64,000 bases of DNA from Gammaproteobacteria bacterium (GTDB taxonomy: Bacteria; Pseudomonadota; Gammaproteobacteria; Arenicellales; UBA868). Location of the stretch: the NCBI GenBank assembly GCA_014239575.1, contig JAAZYQ010000002.1, forward strand, positions 1 to 64,000. Direction: 5' to 3'. The translations under genes were made by a program, and so were the position numbers. Positions 40,212 through 49,143 of the stretch are shown here, one piece after another (within the stretch, counting starts at the first letter, position 1; each line of letters opens with the position of its first letter). The notes under the pieces are model-generated. The model was not told the DNA's origin, did no database searches, and saw nothing but the letters and a program-made list of their open reading frames with translations.

Positions 40212-40973
40212 ATGCATTCTAACGTCAGACGGTATTTACTTTTCCTCTGCCTGATTTTTATTACGCAACCCAGCCTTGCGTCCCACGGAGCTGAATCAGA
40301 TGTGGGAATCCAGGAGGTTACGATTGGCCAGGGAATCGAGGCTTTACCCTATTCGGATGTAGATGTTCACTACACAGGCAGACTCGAAGAAGGGACGGTT
40401 TTCGATTCGAGTGTGGGTCGTGGTGAACCCTTTCAATTTACCCTGGGTGCAGGCCAGGTGATTCCAGGCTGGGACATCGGCATTCGAGGCATGAAGCCGG
40501 GCGGCAAGCGAGTATTGAAGATTCCCCCGGCGCTTGCCTACGGCGCAAAAGGTGCCGGAGGTGTAATTCCACCAAACGCTACCTTGATATTCGATGTCGA
40601 GCTGGTCGCGGTTACGCCACCACCATTCGACAGTATTAGTAATTCGCAACTGGTGACGAAACTTGAAAGTGGCGTCAAGCTGATCGATATCCGTCGTCCC
40701 GAAGAATGGCAACAAACCGGTGTTGTCGATGGCAGTATCAAGTCTACCGCCTTCGACGGTCAGGGCCGGTTTATGAGGTCATTTGTCGAAATGCTTGAAA
40801 AAACTGTGCAGCCGGACGAGGAGTTTGCTGTGATCTGTCGAACGGGGAATCGTACTGCGACATTGTCCAATTGGTTGGCGACGAAGGGAGGGTACAAGAA
40901 TGTCCTGAACGTTCAGGATGGAATCACGTCCTGGATAGCGGAAGGGCGTTCAATCAGCAAACCTGGTACCTGA
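40212..40973 (+). CDS. Secreted FKBP-type peptidyl-prolyl isomerase fused to a rhodanese domain
   Basis: 253 residues. A Sec signal peptide (LLFLCLIFITQPSLAS, ~8-24) is followed by an FKBP domain (~32-132: DVHYTGRLEEGTVFDSS, FTLGAGQVIPGWDIGIRGMKPGG, LAYGAKGAGG.IPPNATLIFDVEL) with the active-site residues of this class. A rhodanese domain follows (~143-245: VKLIDIRRPEEW; active-site loop CRTGNRT with intact cysteine; DGITSWIAEG). Both domains look complete and would act in the periplasm. GGAGA lies before the ATG. Isomerase plus sulfurtransferase in one chain is uncommon. It sits in the left island segment with no obvious operon partner. Confidence 0.92.
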   Translation: MHSNVRRYLLFLCLIFITQPSLASHGAESDVGIQEVTIGQGIEALPYSDVDVHYTGRLEEGTVFDSSVGRGEPFQFTLGAGQVIPGWDIGIRGMKPGGKRVLKIPPALAYGAKGAGGVIPPNATLIFDVELVAVTPPPFDSISNSQLVTKLESGVKLIDIRRPEEWQQTGVVDGSIKSTAFDGQGRFMRSFVEMLEKTVQPDEEFAVICRTGNRTATLSNWLATKGGYKNVLNVQDGITSWIAEGRSISKPGT

Positions 40974-41570
40974 GGCCTATTTCCTTCTCGTGTTTACGGT
41001 GAACTAAATGTGTATTTTTCGATTCGGCCTGTCAATGGCGAAAAGCTTCCATAATTTATTAGCGAAAATCATTACTACCACAGTTTTTAAAAGAATTGCG
41101 AAAATATCGTATTAACGATTAATAAGAACCACACGCTAAAACTTAATATACGACGATTTGAACGATTAACTCACGATCTAGAGTATGAGTCTCACGTTTA
41201 TAAGGAATAAGCGATTAGAGAATAAATTATGAAAAATATTTCATCCCGCGTGTCCGGAAATCTCCATAAAATATTGGAGCCTAGGAAGGATAAACGCCCT
41301 TTTCACCCAAGTCCAACAGCCGATTGTCCGTCGTCATATAAATTGGGATAAATTGCCGGTTGAACTAACGGAGAGTTTGGTTCATCTGGTTTGTTATATT
41401 AGGCGGCAAACTTACGGTGGTGCAAGCGCCGTGTTTCGATGGGTTTTCGTTTGATCCTTTCTCTTTGTTTCAAAATTGCCTGACTGCGCCCGAAGTAGAC
41501 ATCACCCCACTCCTTGCTGTTGATATAACGTCGAGGACACTGACTAGGGCGAATTCTCTGCTAGGTTACC
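40974..41570. other. AT-rich non-coding stretch of the island
   Basis: 597 bp, clearly more AT-rich than the surroundings. It contains a 40-codon ORF at 41229-41351 (MKNISSRVSG...) and part of a track ORF at 41417, neither with family resemblance or a convincing ribosome site. No tRNA, terminator or repeat array was recognised. Confidence 0.5.
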
Positions 41571-41753
41571 CTACCAACTATGACGCTCTCCTTCGCAATA
41601 CATCCTTTCGCCCAACTCATTAAAGCGGCCCTTCTTGTGGTCCGCAACAGCCGCTCTATAGCAGTTCTGATATGGCGAAACCCACCAGTAAGTTGCGACC
41701 AGTACAGCGGCAACAATAGATACCTTCACAGCGAGAGTAATAAGTTCCTTCAT
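41571..41753 (-). CDS. Small single-pass membrane protein (60 aa)
   Basis: A 60-residue product with one hydrophobic helix (ITLAVKVSIVAAVLVATYWWV, ~5-25) and a charged C-terminal tail with two cysteines (NCY, MYC). GGGTGAG lies 5 nt before the ATG, which begins 9 bp after the ancestral integrase stop on the same strand, as for accessory genes cotranscribed with integrases. Function unknown. Confidence 0.5.
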   Translation of the reverse strand: MKELITLAVKVSIVAAVLVATYWWVSPYQNCYRAAVADHKKGRFNELGERMYCEGERHSW

Positions 41754-41762
41754 ACGCTCACC

Positions 41763-42600
41763 CTACCTCACCAGTCCTTCCAGTTTGTCAGCCCAGAGCT
41801 GTAATGCTCTCTCCTTAACATTCCCGAAGTCATGCAATACATGACGACTGGTAATTCCAGACATAGCATGATTTAAGACCCTATCAGCAGCTTCAGCAGA
41901 TTCAGTCAACATAGCAATCTGTGTACCGCAGGTTCGTCTGGCATCGTGTAGTTTAGTGTCGGCACCAATCTATCGACTAGCCTCCAACCACTTATGACTT
42001 AAGGTGGACACATCAATGTGTTCGGCACGCCCGCTGCGCCAGATATAAGCACCCTTTTGCTCTGGTAACAATGCCATAGCAAGCTCAGGTAACACTAAAG
42101 AATGGGGTTGCCCCAACTTGGTATCCAACTGAGTCCATGTACTACTGTGCAAGTCGGCCCACTTCATTCGAGCAACCTCACTACGATGCTGTCCGGTTGC
42201 TAATAAGAACTTGAGTGGTGCCGTCAGTAGCGGCCATATCTGTGTTATCTGTGGTTCAGTCAGGATGACCTGGCGTTTAGATTCTTGATTCCTCGGCAGG
42301 TTGTTAGTAGGGTTAATCTGCAGCCACCCATGCTCAACGCCGAATGAGCATAGCTTCATTACCTGCGCCCTGGCGCTATTTGCCATAACAGGTGCCTCTA
42401 TCTGACGCAAGATATCCACCAGAACCTGGCGGTCTAAATCAGATGTTAATAATTCATGTAACCCACCCAGGCACCCGCCACCCTGACGCCCAGCGCCCAT
42501 TGGGGTGGACCACTACGTTCGCCCTGGGTGGATAGAAGTCCTGGCGTTTACCGTTCTTGGGGGTACACTTCTTGAAGAATCCTTCCGTGAATCGGAACAG
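41763..42600 (-). pseudogene. int: Decayed tyrosine integrase (P4-type, tRNA-Lys-specific)
   Basis: The middle part (track ORF 41970-42500) has the core-binding and catalytic start of P4-like integrases: LLATGQHRSEVARMKWADL, with the first catalytic arginine. At 41970-41972 an in-frame TAG follows LSHKWLEASR. Reading through it in the same frame gives HDARRTCGTQIA (the H-x-x-R box), then LNHAMSGITSRHVLHDF and ERALQLWADKL, ending at 41763. The catalytic tyrosine position looks replaced (SRHVLHDF where VY is usual). Upstream, another frame carries an integrase-like N-terminus (RFTEGFFKKCTPKNGK), so a frameshift or deletion also occurred. It abuts the intact tRNA-Lys as expected. Confidence 0.85.
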
Positions 42601-42660
42601 ACTGTGGGTATCCTACGGGTACCACAGTCAACTACTGAAGTCGCCTGAGTATTTGAAAAG

Positions 42661-42736
<76 letters not shown>

Positions 42737-42737
42737 A

Positions 42738-43131
42738 AACACTATATACAGTCTTTTTATTACTTCCTCACCTAATCCGCTTAACCTCTGTGGGAGTGTT
42801 ATGGGAGTGGTACTCCCATAAGCCCGCCGCATTGGCAACCCTGCTCCCACAGGTTGGCTGTCAATCCGACAACTCTATGGACTGTTAAGCCATTATAAGC
42901 CGGTCGGCAATTCTAACGGCTAGCCGCTTGTTCCGCTATCAATAGTGGGAAACGAAAAAAACCCACGGCATCACCAAGACTACCGTGGGTACGTGGGGCG
43001 CACTTATGCCCTTACGGACAACGTTTTAGAAAGGTCAGGTAGAGGTCGAAGGGGCAATGAGCATCGAAGTTAATCCACGCAGCAGATTGGGTGCGCTGCC
43101 CTTGCGAATACAGTCAATACGATTGTCCAAG
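42738..43131. other. Island junction region upstream of tRNA-Lys
   Basis: 394 bp without a gene. It holds repeated TGGGAGT elements: GTGGGAGTG (42790-42798), the perfect palindrome ATGGGAGT-GGT-ACTCCCAT (42801-42819) and GCTCCCACAGG (~42841), candidate integrase arm or regulator sites, and an intrinsic terminator at 42955-42990. The remainder shows nothing recognisable. Confidence 0.5.
42955..42990 (-). terminator. Intrinsic terminator after the right-segment operon
   Basis: An 8-bp stem (ACCCACGG/CCGTGGGT) with a 14-nt loop, followed on the minus strand by seven T's. It would end transcripts from the 43132 gene and perhaps the phn operon. Confidence 0.75.
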
Positions 43132-43524
43132 TTAGACGACTCCTTCACTTAGGTCGTAGACGGCCCTTTCGCCCCTGTCAATCTTGGGGGCTACGAACCT
43201 ACCGAAGCGAATCGAACGCCAGTGTTCATTGCCCTCCTTGAGAGCCAGGTCAACGATTGCATCCACTGACATTCGCAAGTTCCCACGATGCTTAATCATT
43301 TGATCCATCATCTGTAGCTGTTGTGAGGTTGAAACATCGCGAGCCTTCCAAAATCTTTTCACTGCGCGGGCATCACAAGTGGCCTCAAAACCTTCAATGC
43401 TCTTTTCGTATTGTTTGACCTCCGAACAAAACGTGGCAGCCTCATCATTGGCCACGGTTAGCGGCGCCACATTGAGTGCGCCTTCACTGGCTCTGTCAGC
43501 CATCAACGCATTGGACTCAGTCAA
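43132..43524 (-). CDS. Hypothetical island protein (130 aa)
   Basis: Not recognised. It is predicted soluble and mostly helical, with no signal peptide. The TTG start at 43524 has AAGGA 5 nt upstream; the ATG at 43503 is the alternative. A Lys/Arg-rich segment (DARAVKRFWKARDV; MIKHRGNLRMS) could suit nucleic-acid contact, but this is speculation. It lies 76 bp after phnE on the same strand and before a terminator, so it may be the last gene of the phn transcript. Confidence 0.5.
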   Translation of the reverse strand: MTESNALMADRASEGALNVAPLTVANDEAATFCSEVKQYEKSIEGFEATCDARAVKRFWKARDVSTSQQLQMMDQMIKHRGNLRMSVDAIVDLALKEGNEHWRSIRFGRFVAPKIDRGERAVYDLSEGVV

Positions 43525-43600
43525 AGAGATCCTTGACGCTGGTGCGCCTTACTGTAGCGCATGAGCCCGTCACAGTAGAAGGTTGGTGGAATATGCGGGC

Positions 43601-44428
43601 TTATATAATCGCGTGGCGCACCTTTGCGGACACCCATTCGCTGACTACCACAGTTGCGAGTATCACCAGCAGAATAACCGAGACCTGGGTCCAGGTTACG
43701 GTGTCGATCGACGAACTGAGTTGCAACCCAATTCCACCAGCACCGACGAGACCCAAAATGGCTGATTCGCGAATGTTAATGTCCCAGCGAAAAACAGAAA
43801 TGCCAGCAAAGGCGGGCAGGATTTGCGGAACAATTCCATAGTTCAGAATTTGCGCGCCGCTGGCGCCCGTGGCAGTTACCGCTTCGACCTGCGTCTCGTC
43901 GATCTCTTCAATTGCTTCATAAAGCAACTTGGCACAAAAGCCTATCGACCTGAATCCAATGGCCAAAACGCCGGCGAACACGCCTGGCCCGAGAATAGTA
44001 ACCAGCATCAACGCCCAGAGTAGAGAATTGATCGATCGCGACGCGACGATGATGAATAGCGCAACGGGACGGGCAAACGCAGAGGACGGAGTTGTGTTAC
44101 GTGCCGCGAGAAATGCGATGGGAAAAGCAAAAACAACTGCCATCAGGGTTCCCAGTGTTGCAATGGTAATGGTGTCCCATACTGGCCGCCACAGGCTATT
44201 CATGTAACTCCATTTCGGTGGAACCATGCGCTCCATCATATCGACTGCCTGACGGGGAGCATCGGTGACAAACATCCAGATCGTGTTTTCCGAGACCAAT
44301 TGCCAGCAGTAGACAAAAATAGCGACACCAACGAATTGCCCAAACCAGATCGCAAGTTGACGATTACGGCTCCTGCGTTGCCAGATTTTGATGTCGCCCT
44401 GTTGTCTTACAGGCATTACTGAACCCAC
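43601..44428 (-). CDS. phnE: Phosphonate-type ABC transporter permease (second PhnE)
   Basis: Inner-membrane permease (275 residues) of the PhnE family. Helices near residues 28-48, 85-110, 125-150, 210-230 and 245-265. The coupling loop EAVTATGASGAQILNYGIVPQILP near residue 182 docks on PhnC. The RWDINIRESAILGLVGAGGIG motif near 215 is diagnostic of PhnE. It overlaps the first phnE by 13 bp; split permease pairs are common in phnCDEE transporters. Confidence 0.93.
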   Translation of the reverse strand: MGSVMPVRQQGDIKIWQRRSRNRQLAIWFGQFVGVAIFVYCWQLVSENTIWMFVTDAPRQAVDMMERMVPPKWSYMNSLWRPVWDTITIATLGTLMAVVFAFPIAFLAARNTTPSSAFARPVALFIIVASRSINSLLWALMLVTILGPGVFAGVLAIGFRSIGFCAKLLYEAIEEIDETQVEAVTATGASGAQILNYGIVPQILPAFAGISVFRWDINIRESAILGLVGAGGIGLQLSSSIDTVTWTQVSVILLVILATVVVSEWVSAKVRHAII

Positions 44429-45222
44429 TTTCTAATGTAACCAGACGAGTATTCGACAACCATGACAATACCAATGATGATCAGTAAGATGGCCGCTGAT
44501 GAACTAAATTCGTAGCGATCAAATGACGTCAGCAGGGTCGCCCCGATACCACCTGCGCCGACAATGCCCAGCACTGCTGACTCCCTGAAATTGATGTCGA
44601 AGCGGTACATGGCCAGCCCAATCATGCGCGGCATAACTTGCGGTTGGATCGAATAATTAAGCCATTGGAACCACGACGCCCCGGTTGCTTTTACGGCTTC
44701 CGCCTGCACCGGATCCATGTCCTCAATATCCTCAGCGAGCAGCTTTCCATAAAATCCAATACTGCCAATGGATAATGCAATGATGCCGGCGAACGGCCCA
44801 AAACCGAACAGCTTGACCGCAAACAACGCGATAATAATTTCCGGAAATGTCCGTGACACAGCTAGAATTCCCCGTGAAATCAGGTATACGAAGCGCGGTG
44901 ACAAGTTGCGCGCGGCTCCCAATCCTACCGGAATGGACAACAGGATACCGATAACCGTCGAGACCACGGTCATCCACAGACTTTCAATAATACCCTCCCA
45001 AATATCAGTGGATTTGCTGGTAAAATCGGGTGGGAAAAAGGAGGCGATAAACCGCTCCGCGCGTGGTACGCCGGCGGCAACCCGCTCCCAATTAACTTCC
45101 ATTGTACCGATTGAGATTGCTAGAAAAAGCGTACTACCGGTGATCAATCCCCAGCGTAGCAACGGACGGTCGATAAATGGTTGTCGTTTCCAGGTGCGTG
45201 GTGTGGACATGTCTACTGTCAA
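44416..45222 (-). CDS. phnE: Phosphonate-type ABC transporter permease (first PhnE)
   Basis: Paralogue (268 residues) of the downstream permease with the same landmarks: [24 protein letters not shown] near residue 170 and [22 protein letters not shown] near 205. The two presumably form the heterodimeric channel. Its start overlaps the phnC stop by 4 nt, so translation is coupled. Confidence 0.93.
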   Translation of the reverse strand: MTVDMSTPRTWKRQPFIDRPLLRWGLITGSTLFLAISIGTMEVNWERVAAGVPRAERFIASFFPPDFTSKSTDIWEGIIESLWMTVVSTVIGILLSIPVGLGAARNLSPRFVYLISRGILAVSRTFPEIIIALFAVKLFGFGPFAGIIALSIGSIGFYGKLLAEDIEDMDPVQAEAVKATGASWFQWLNYSIQPQVMPRMIGLAMYRFDINFRESAVLGIVGAGGIGATLLTSFDRYEFSSSAAILLIIIGIVMVVEYSSGYIRKWVQ

Positions 45223-46040
45223 TTCGTTCTGGCTGCGGATGTTGGGACTGCATCCGGTTCTTCATCATCTTCATCATCGACTTTTTCGATGGTTGCTTCC
45301 CAATCCTCTTCGCCATATATCGTCGTCAGGACTTCGGCCGTGAGATTACCAGGTGGACCATCGTATACGATTTCACCTGATTGCAGACCAACAATGCGTT
45401 CGGCGAACATTTGAGCCAGCAAAACATCGTGAATGTTAATGATTGCAGATAATTTGCGTTCTTTGCAGAGTTCACAAATCAACCGCATGATCTGACGTGA
45501 CGTCTTAGGGTCTAACGAGGCGGTTGGTTCATCAATCAGCAGCAATTCAGGGTCTTGAATCAGAGCCCGGCAAATACCAACCCGCTGACGTTGGCCACCT
45601 GACAATTCATCGGCTCGTTTGTCCGCCATGAGGTCAAGGCCGACTCGTGCGAGTAGTCGGAACGCCTCGTCAATATCGTTTTGTGGAAATTTCCGAAAGT
45701 AACTGCTCCAGAAGGACGCATAGCCGAGACGGCCGGAGAGCACATTTTCCATCACGCTAAGCCGTTCAACCAGGGCGTACTCCTGAAATATCATGCCCAT
45801 GCGCCGGCGCGCTTTCCTGAGTTGATATTGACTCAGGCTGGATATTTCCGATTCATTTAAGCGAACACTACCCGTTGTTGGTTCCACCAGGCGGTTAACA
45901 CAACGGATCAGGGTTGATTTGCCCGCGCCCGACGGGCCAATCAGGGCCATGACCTGACCATCCGGTACTTCAAGATCGATGCTCTTCAGGGCAAGGTCGC
46001 CGGTTTTATATTGTTTGGTCAGATTTTGTAGGCGCAGCAT
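45219..46040 (-). CDS. phnC: Phosphonate-type ABC transporter ATP-binding protein
   Basis: ATPase (273 residues) with Walker [13 protein letters not shown] near residue 35, Q-loop [12 protein letters not shown], signature [15 protein letters not shown] near 145 and Walker [14 protein letters not shown] near 166. The [17 protein letters not shown] segment is typical of PhnC. An acidic C-terminal tail ([10 protein letters not shown]) is an oddity. It sits between phnD (90 bp upstream) and the permeases. Confidence 0.94.
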   Translation of the reverse strand: MLRLQNLTKQYKTGDLALKSIDLEVPDGQVMALIGPSGAGKSTLIRCVNRLVEPTTGSVRLNESEISSLSQYQLRKARRRMGMIFQEYALVERLSVMENVLSGRLGYASFWSSYFRKFPQNDIDEAFRLLARVGLDLMADKRADELSGGQRQRVGICRALIQDPELLLIDEPTASLDPKTSRQIMRLICELCKERKLSAIINIHDVLLAQMFAERIVGLQSGEIVYDGPPGNLTAEVLTTIYGEEDWEATIEKVDDEDDEEPDAVPTSAARTN

Positions 46041-46130
46041 GGCTTAATCAATAAGATTTGTTTTTAAAACGGCTGAATTCCCAAGCGAAGGCGAGCCAGA
46101 AACTGTGGCACGCCCCCGCTCAAGGTGGTT

Positions 46131-47108
46131 TTATTTACAGGTGTATTTGATGCCGTTAGCCGAATCGATTTTGCGGATAACGTCCCAATCAAACTTGTGA
46201 ACGATTGAGATAAATTTACCTTCGCCAGATTTCTCGAACTCTGCCTTCAGAGCCGAACCTTCCCATTCGAAAGTAAAGAAGGCTTGACGAATCTTCGCCG
46301 AAAGAGTCGGATCGAGATTGTGGGCATGTCCGAAACCAGTTGTTGGGAAGGTTTGTGATTTGTAGATGGTACGAATTTTACTCGGGTCAACAACTTTGCG
46401 GTCGACCATGCGGCGCATAACCGAATTGGCGATAGGCGCAACTTCGTAATCGTTATTGGCAATGCCGAGAACTGAATTGTCGTGTTTGCCCGAGAAATTG
46501 GTTTTGAAGTCGACATCCTTGATCAGCCCAAATTCTGATTTCAATAATGCCGAAGGCGCTTTGTTGCCCGAGTTCGATGTTGGAGATGTGAATGTCAGTG
46601 TGCGTCCCTTGATGTCGGCGGGTGTCATAATCGGGCTGTCGACGGGTACAATGATTTCCATTTCGTAGCCGAATGAGCCATCGGATGACGCCATCATTGC
46701 AAACGGAACAAATCCGGCGCAGCTGACTGCAATTGGGTTAGAGCCCGTGTTGAAGCCCGCTACATGAAGGCGACCCGAACGCATGGCCTCCAATTGAGCG
46801 GCATTGGACTGAACCGAGAAAAAGATGACTTTCTTGCCCGTGACGTTCGACATGTGGTCGATAAAACCAGCCCAGACTGATTTGTAGACAGCTGGATCCT
46901 CAACTGGTGTATAGGCAAATATCAGTGAATCCGGATCGACCCATTTTGATGGATCGGTCGGCAGGTCTGCGGTTAAATTGCCATCACGGTCACAGAACTG
47001 CTTGTCCAGCGTGCCGCGCGGGCATTCCGCGGCGCTGGCACTCAACGAAAAACTGAGCATGGCTATCGCCATCATAAATTTCAATAGGTTAGGTAAAAAG
47101 CGAAACAT
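46131..47108 (-). CDS. phnD: Phosphonate/phosphite-type periplasmic binding protein
   Basis: Binding protein (325 residues) with a signal peptide (MMAIAMLSFSLSASAAE, cleavage near residue 27). PhnD-family landmarks: FAYTPVEDPAVYKSVWAGFIDHMSNVTG, GFNTGSNPIAVSCAGFVPFA and FTSPTSNSGNKAPSALL, the last forming part of the anion pocket. It is the first gene of the operon. The ligand could be a phosphonate, phosphite or phosphate ester; sequence alone does not say. No C-P lyase or other phosphonate-degrading gene is in the window. Confidence 0.92.
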   Translation of the reverse strand: MFRFLPNLLKFMMAIAMLSFSLSASAAECPRGTLDKQFCDRDGNLTADLPTDPSKWVDPDSLIFAYTPVEDPAVYKSVWAGFIDHMSNVTGKKVIFFSVQSNAAQLEAMRSGRLHVAGFNTGSNPIAVSCAGFVPFAMMASSDGSFGYEMEIIVPVDSPIMTPADIKGRTLTFTSPTSNSGNKAPSALLKSEFGLIKDVDFKTNFSGKHDNSVLGIANNDYEVAPIANSVMRRMVDRKVVDPSKIRTIYKSQTFPTTGFGHAHNLDPTLSAKIRQAFFTFEWEGSALKAEFEKSGEGKFISIVHKFDWDVIRKIDSANGIKYTCK

Positions 47109-47349
47109 GAATTACTCCTTCAGTGGTAAATGGTAAATTTGCTGGTTATATGTAGCGAAAAACTGTTTCAAAGCCGACGTTTACGTACAGGCGTTGTAAC
47201 AGATCAGACATTAGCCCAAAATATGTGCAGTCTCAAGCAAAACTATAGCTAGATGCATTGTACCGATATGCCATAAAACAACGTAAATTACACACCGGTA
47301 TCTGCTGTGTAGATGTTTTGATCGAACCCACGCCCATCCACGCTAGTAA

Positions 47350-47973
47350 GTGCTTTCCATGTTAGCCGCCGATATTGTCGCGTTACGGAGTCTGCGGAAT
47401 CGCTACTACGCAATGCGCCATGGCCAAAGCCTCGCCAACTGCGAGGGGCTGATCGTCAGTCACCCGAAGAATGGATTACACGGATACGGCTTAAGCGAAT
47501 CCGGACGCCGTCAGGTTCACGACGGAATTGCCGACAGTAAACTGGACTTATCCACACGGATCATCAGTTCTGATTTCAAGCGTGCCCGCGAAACCGCCGA
47601 GCTCGTCTACCTGCAGCTCGATTGCCGCAAGTCGGTTGAATTCGATGCACGTCTGCGCGAGCGCCACTTCGGTGATCTCGAGCTTGCCACGGACAATCGT
47701 TACCCGGAAATATGGGCCGCCGATCAGCGTGACCCCGACCACTGCGATCACAATGTCGAAAATGTGCATTCAGTGCTTGGTCGTGCCAGCGCCGTAGTGC
47801 TCGACTGCGAGCAACGATTTAGCGGCGAAACCTGCCTCCTGGTCGCCCACGGCGACATTCTGCAGATTCTTCAAACCGCCTTTTATCGATTGCCGCCAAG
47901 TCGCCACCGCGATCTGCCGCATCTACAAACTGCTTCGGTGCGGGCTTTGAAATTGAGGATCCCGAAAGGCTAA
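47350..47973 (+). CDS. Histidine phosphatase superfamily protein
   Basis: Phosphoglycerate-mutase-like phosphatase (207 residues). The phospho-accepting histidine is in YYAMRHGQSLAN near residue 23; the second histidine in CLLVAHGDILQILQ near 168; RERHFGDLE near 105 supplies the acid. The GTG at 47350 and the ATG at 47359 are both possible starts. It is divergent from phnD across 241 bp, so the two may share regulation; dephosphorylation of an imported organophosphate is a plausible but untested role. Confidence 0.88.
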   Translation: MLSMLAADIVALRSLRNRYYAMRHGQSLANCEGLIVSHPKNGLHGYGLSESGRRQVHDGIADSKLDLSTRIISSDFKRARETAELVYLQLDCRKSVEFDARLRERHFGDLELATDNRYPEIWAADQRDPDHCDHNVENVHSVLGRASAVVLDCEQRFSGETCLLVAHGDILQILQTAFYRLPPSRHRDLPHLQTASVRALKLRIPKG

Positions 47974-48503
47974 ATTCCGGGTGCAAAGTAAAGTTGAAGG
48001 GCTCGAAGAGCATAAGCCGCATTAACGCCCCTTCCTGAAACAATTTGCTATAAACACTTGGCCGCTATCAGTAGTGGAGCGCAGTTAAGATCCGCCAACA
48101 ATTACTATAAATAGGCTAATCGCTCTGATGAAGAGCAGATAGTCGAGCGGCTAGGCGAGATTCCCTGGGTGATCGTCTCGGTAAATTTCTATTCCGGGAG
48201 CTACAGCCTCGATTTCATCCCCATAACAAATCTCCCCGAAGAGGGGTTTTACCCCTCTCAGAAAGAGTGTTGTTGTCTAAGGATTCTGCTGTGTACCTGG
48301 AAGGAGCAGAGCTGGATGGGAGTAACGACCTGGGGTCATTCTTCCTTGTACCACCTTCTGGATCAGTCCAGATTAGTGGCGGCGGGACTTTTACACATCA
48401 CTAATGCTTATAACGGTTCGTTAAAGAATGAGAGACAAAAAACCAAAATGAGAGACAATTTCAATATAAGTAGTTGTTTTTAGAGGATTTTTTGATTTCG
48501 TTA
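47974..48503. other. Island right end, degenerate sequence
   Basis: 530 bp before the right attachment site. A hairpin (AGAGGGG/CCCCTCT, 48240-48258) lies here. A short open stretch without a start, encoding about 45 residues ending SGGGTFTHH at ~48403, looks protein-like and may be a gene remnant. The track ORF at 48169 runs in another frame and is not convincing. TGGGAGTAACG at ~48315 resembles the repeated elements at 42790-42850. Confidence 0.4.
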
Positions 48504-48545
48504 CTGATTAAGAGTCAGCTGCTCTACCAACTGAGCTAACGGCCC
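48504..48545 (-). repeat. Displaced 5' half of tRNA-Lys (right attachment site)
   Basis: 42 bp identical to the 5' part of tRNA-Lys(CTT), from the acceptor strand to the 3' side of the anticodon stem. Identity ends exactly at the tRNA boundary (48545) on one side and after the 11-bp core on the other. It lies 34 bp from tRNA-His, so this is the original tRNA-Lys locus. Confidence 0.95.
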
Positions 48546-48579
48546 GTGTATCCACTGCCTGTGCGCCCAAAAAGGAAAC

Positions 48580-48656
48580 TGGGGTGACCGATGGGACTCG
48601 AACCCACGACGGCCGGAATCACAATCCGGGGCTCTACCAACTGAGCTACGATCACC
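48580..48656 (-). tRNA. tRNA-His (GTG)
   Basis: Complete cloverleaf with the extra G at -1 typical of tRNA-His, acceptor GTGATCG with CGGTCAC, anticodon loop TTGTGAT giving GTG, and encoded CCA. Second-last surviving member of the Pro-Arg-His-Lys cluster. Confidence 0.96.
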
Positions 48657-48754
48657 ATAACCGCAAAGGCGAGCCCGCAATTATCCAATAAAAATGGGTT
48701 CCTATGCTAGCCACATGTGAAAAATAAGCCGACACAAAGGTGTTTTCAAGGGGT

Positions 48755-48831
48755 TGGCGCGCCCGACAGGACTCGAACCTGTAACCTACGGCTTAGAAGG
48801 CCGTTGCTCTATCCGGTTGAGCTACGGGCGC
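48755..48831 (-). tRNA. tRNA-Arg (TCT)
   Basis: 77-nt cloverleaf with encoded CCA. Acceptor GCGCCCG pairs with CGGGCGC; anticodon loop CTTCTAA gives TCT. It lies 98 bp upstream of tRNA-His. Confidence 0.96.
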
Positions 48832-48853
48832 CGGCACGTTCAGGCAAGCGAAA

Positions 48854-48930
<77 letters not shown>

Positions 48931-48961
48931 ACTGTCGGGGGATATCCCCGCCCGGAGCACA

Positions 48962-48967
48962 ATTCTA
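48962..48967 (-). promoter_or_regulatory. Probable -10 element of the tRNA-Pro-Arg-His(-Lys-Leu) operon
   Basis: TAGAAT on the minus strand, 31 bp before tRNA-Pro, is followed by a GC-rich stretch (GCTCCGGGCGGGG) like the discriminators of stringently controlled stable-RNA promoters. The -35 region is poor, so confidence is limited. Confidence 0.4.
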
Positions 48968-49045
48968 CCGGATCGTGATTCATAAAGCGCGCTATGCGGC
49001 GCCACTCGCTTAGCCGATGACTCCGTTTCAGGCGCGGGCCAAGAA

Positions 49046-49073
49046 CTTGATTTTGCCCAGTGCAACCCCATTT
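49046..49073 (+). promoter_or_regulatory. Sigma-32 (heat shock) promoter of htpG
   Basis: CTTGATT, a 13-bp spacer and CCCCATTT match the RpoH consensus almost perfectly. It points at htpG and gives a leader of about 60-65 nt before the ATG at 49144. Confidence 0.92.
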
Positions 49074-49143
49074 TCACCACTGATTTTGTTTTTCAAAGAC
49101 CATCTTGAGCCTCAAAGGCCATTCACCCAGGAGTAAACACCCA

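Noticed and set aside
41229-41351. 40-codon ORF in the AT-rich island stretch
   Set aside because: It has an ATG but weak ribosome site, no recognisable features, and such ORFs are expected by chance.
41417-41623. 68-aa plus-strand ORF
   Set aside because: Overlaps the better supported small membrane protein gene on the other strand and shows no signal peptide or domain.
47109-47349. Possible Pho box upstream of phnD
   Set aside because: CTGTTAC and CTGTACG occur on the minus strand, but the repeat spacing is 12 rather than 11 bp and the match is poor. Not enough to call PhoB control.
48169-48483. 104-aa plus-strand ORF near the right attachment site
   Set aside because: Product looks random, and a different frame of the same DNA looks more protein-like; no ribosome site.
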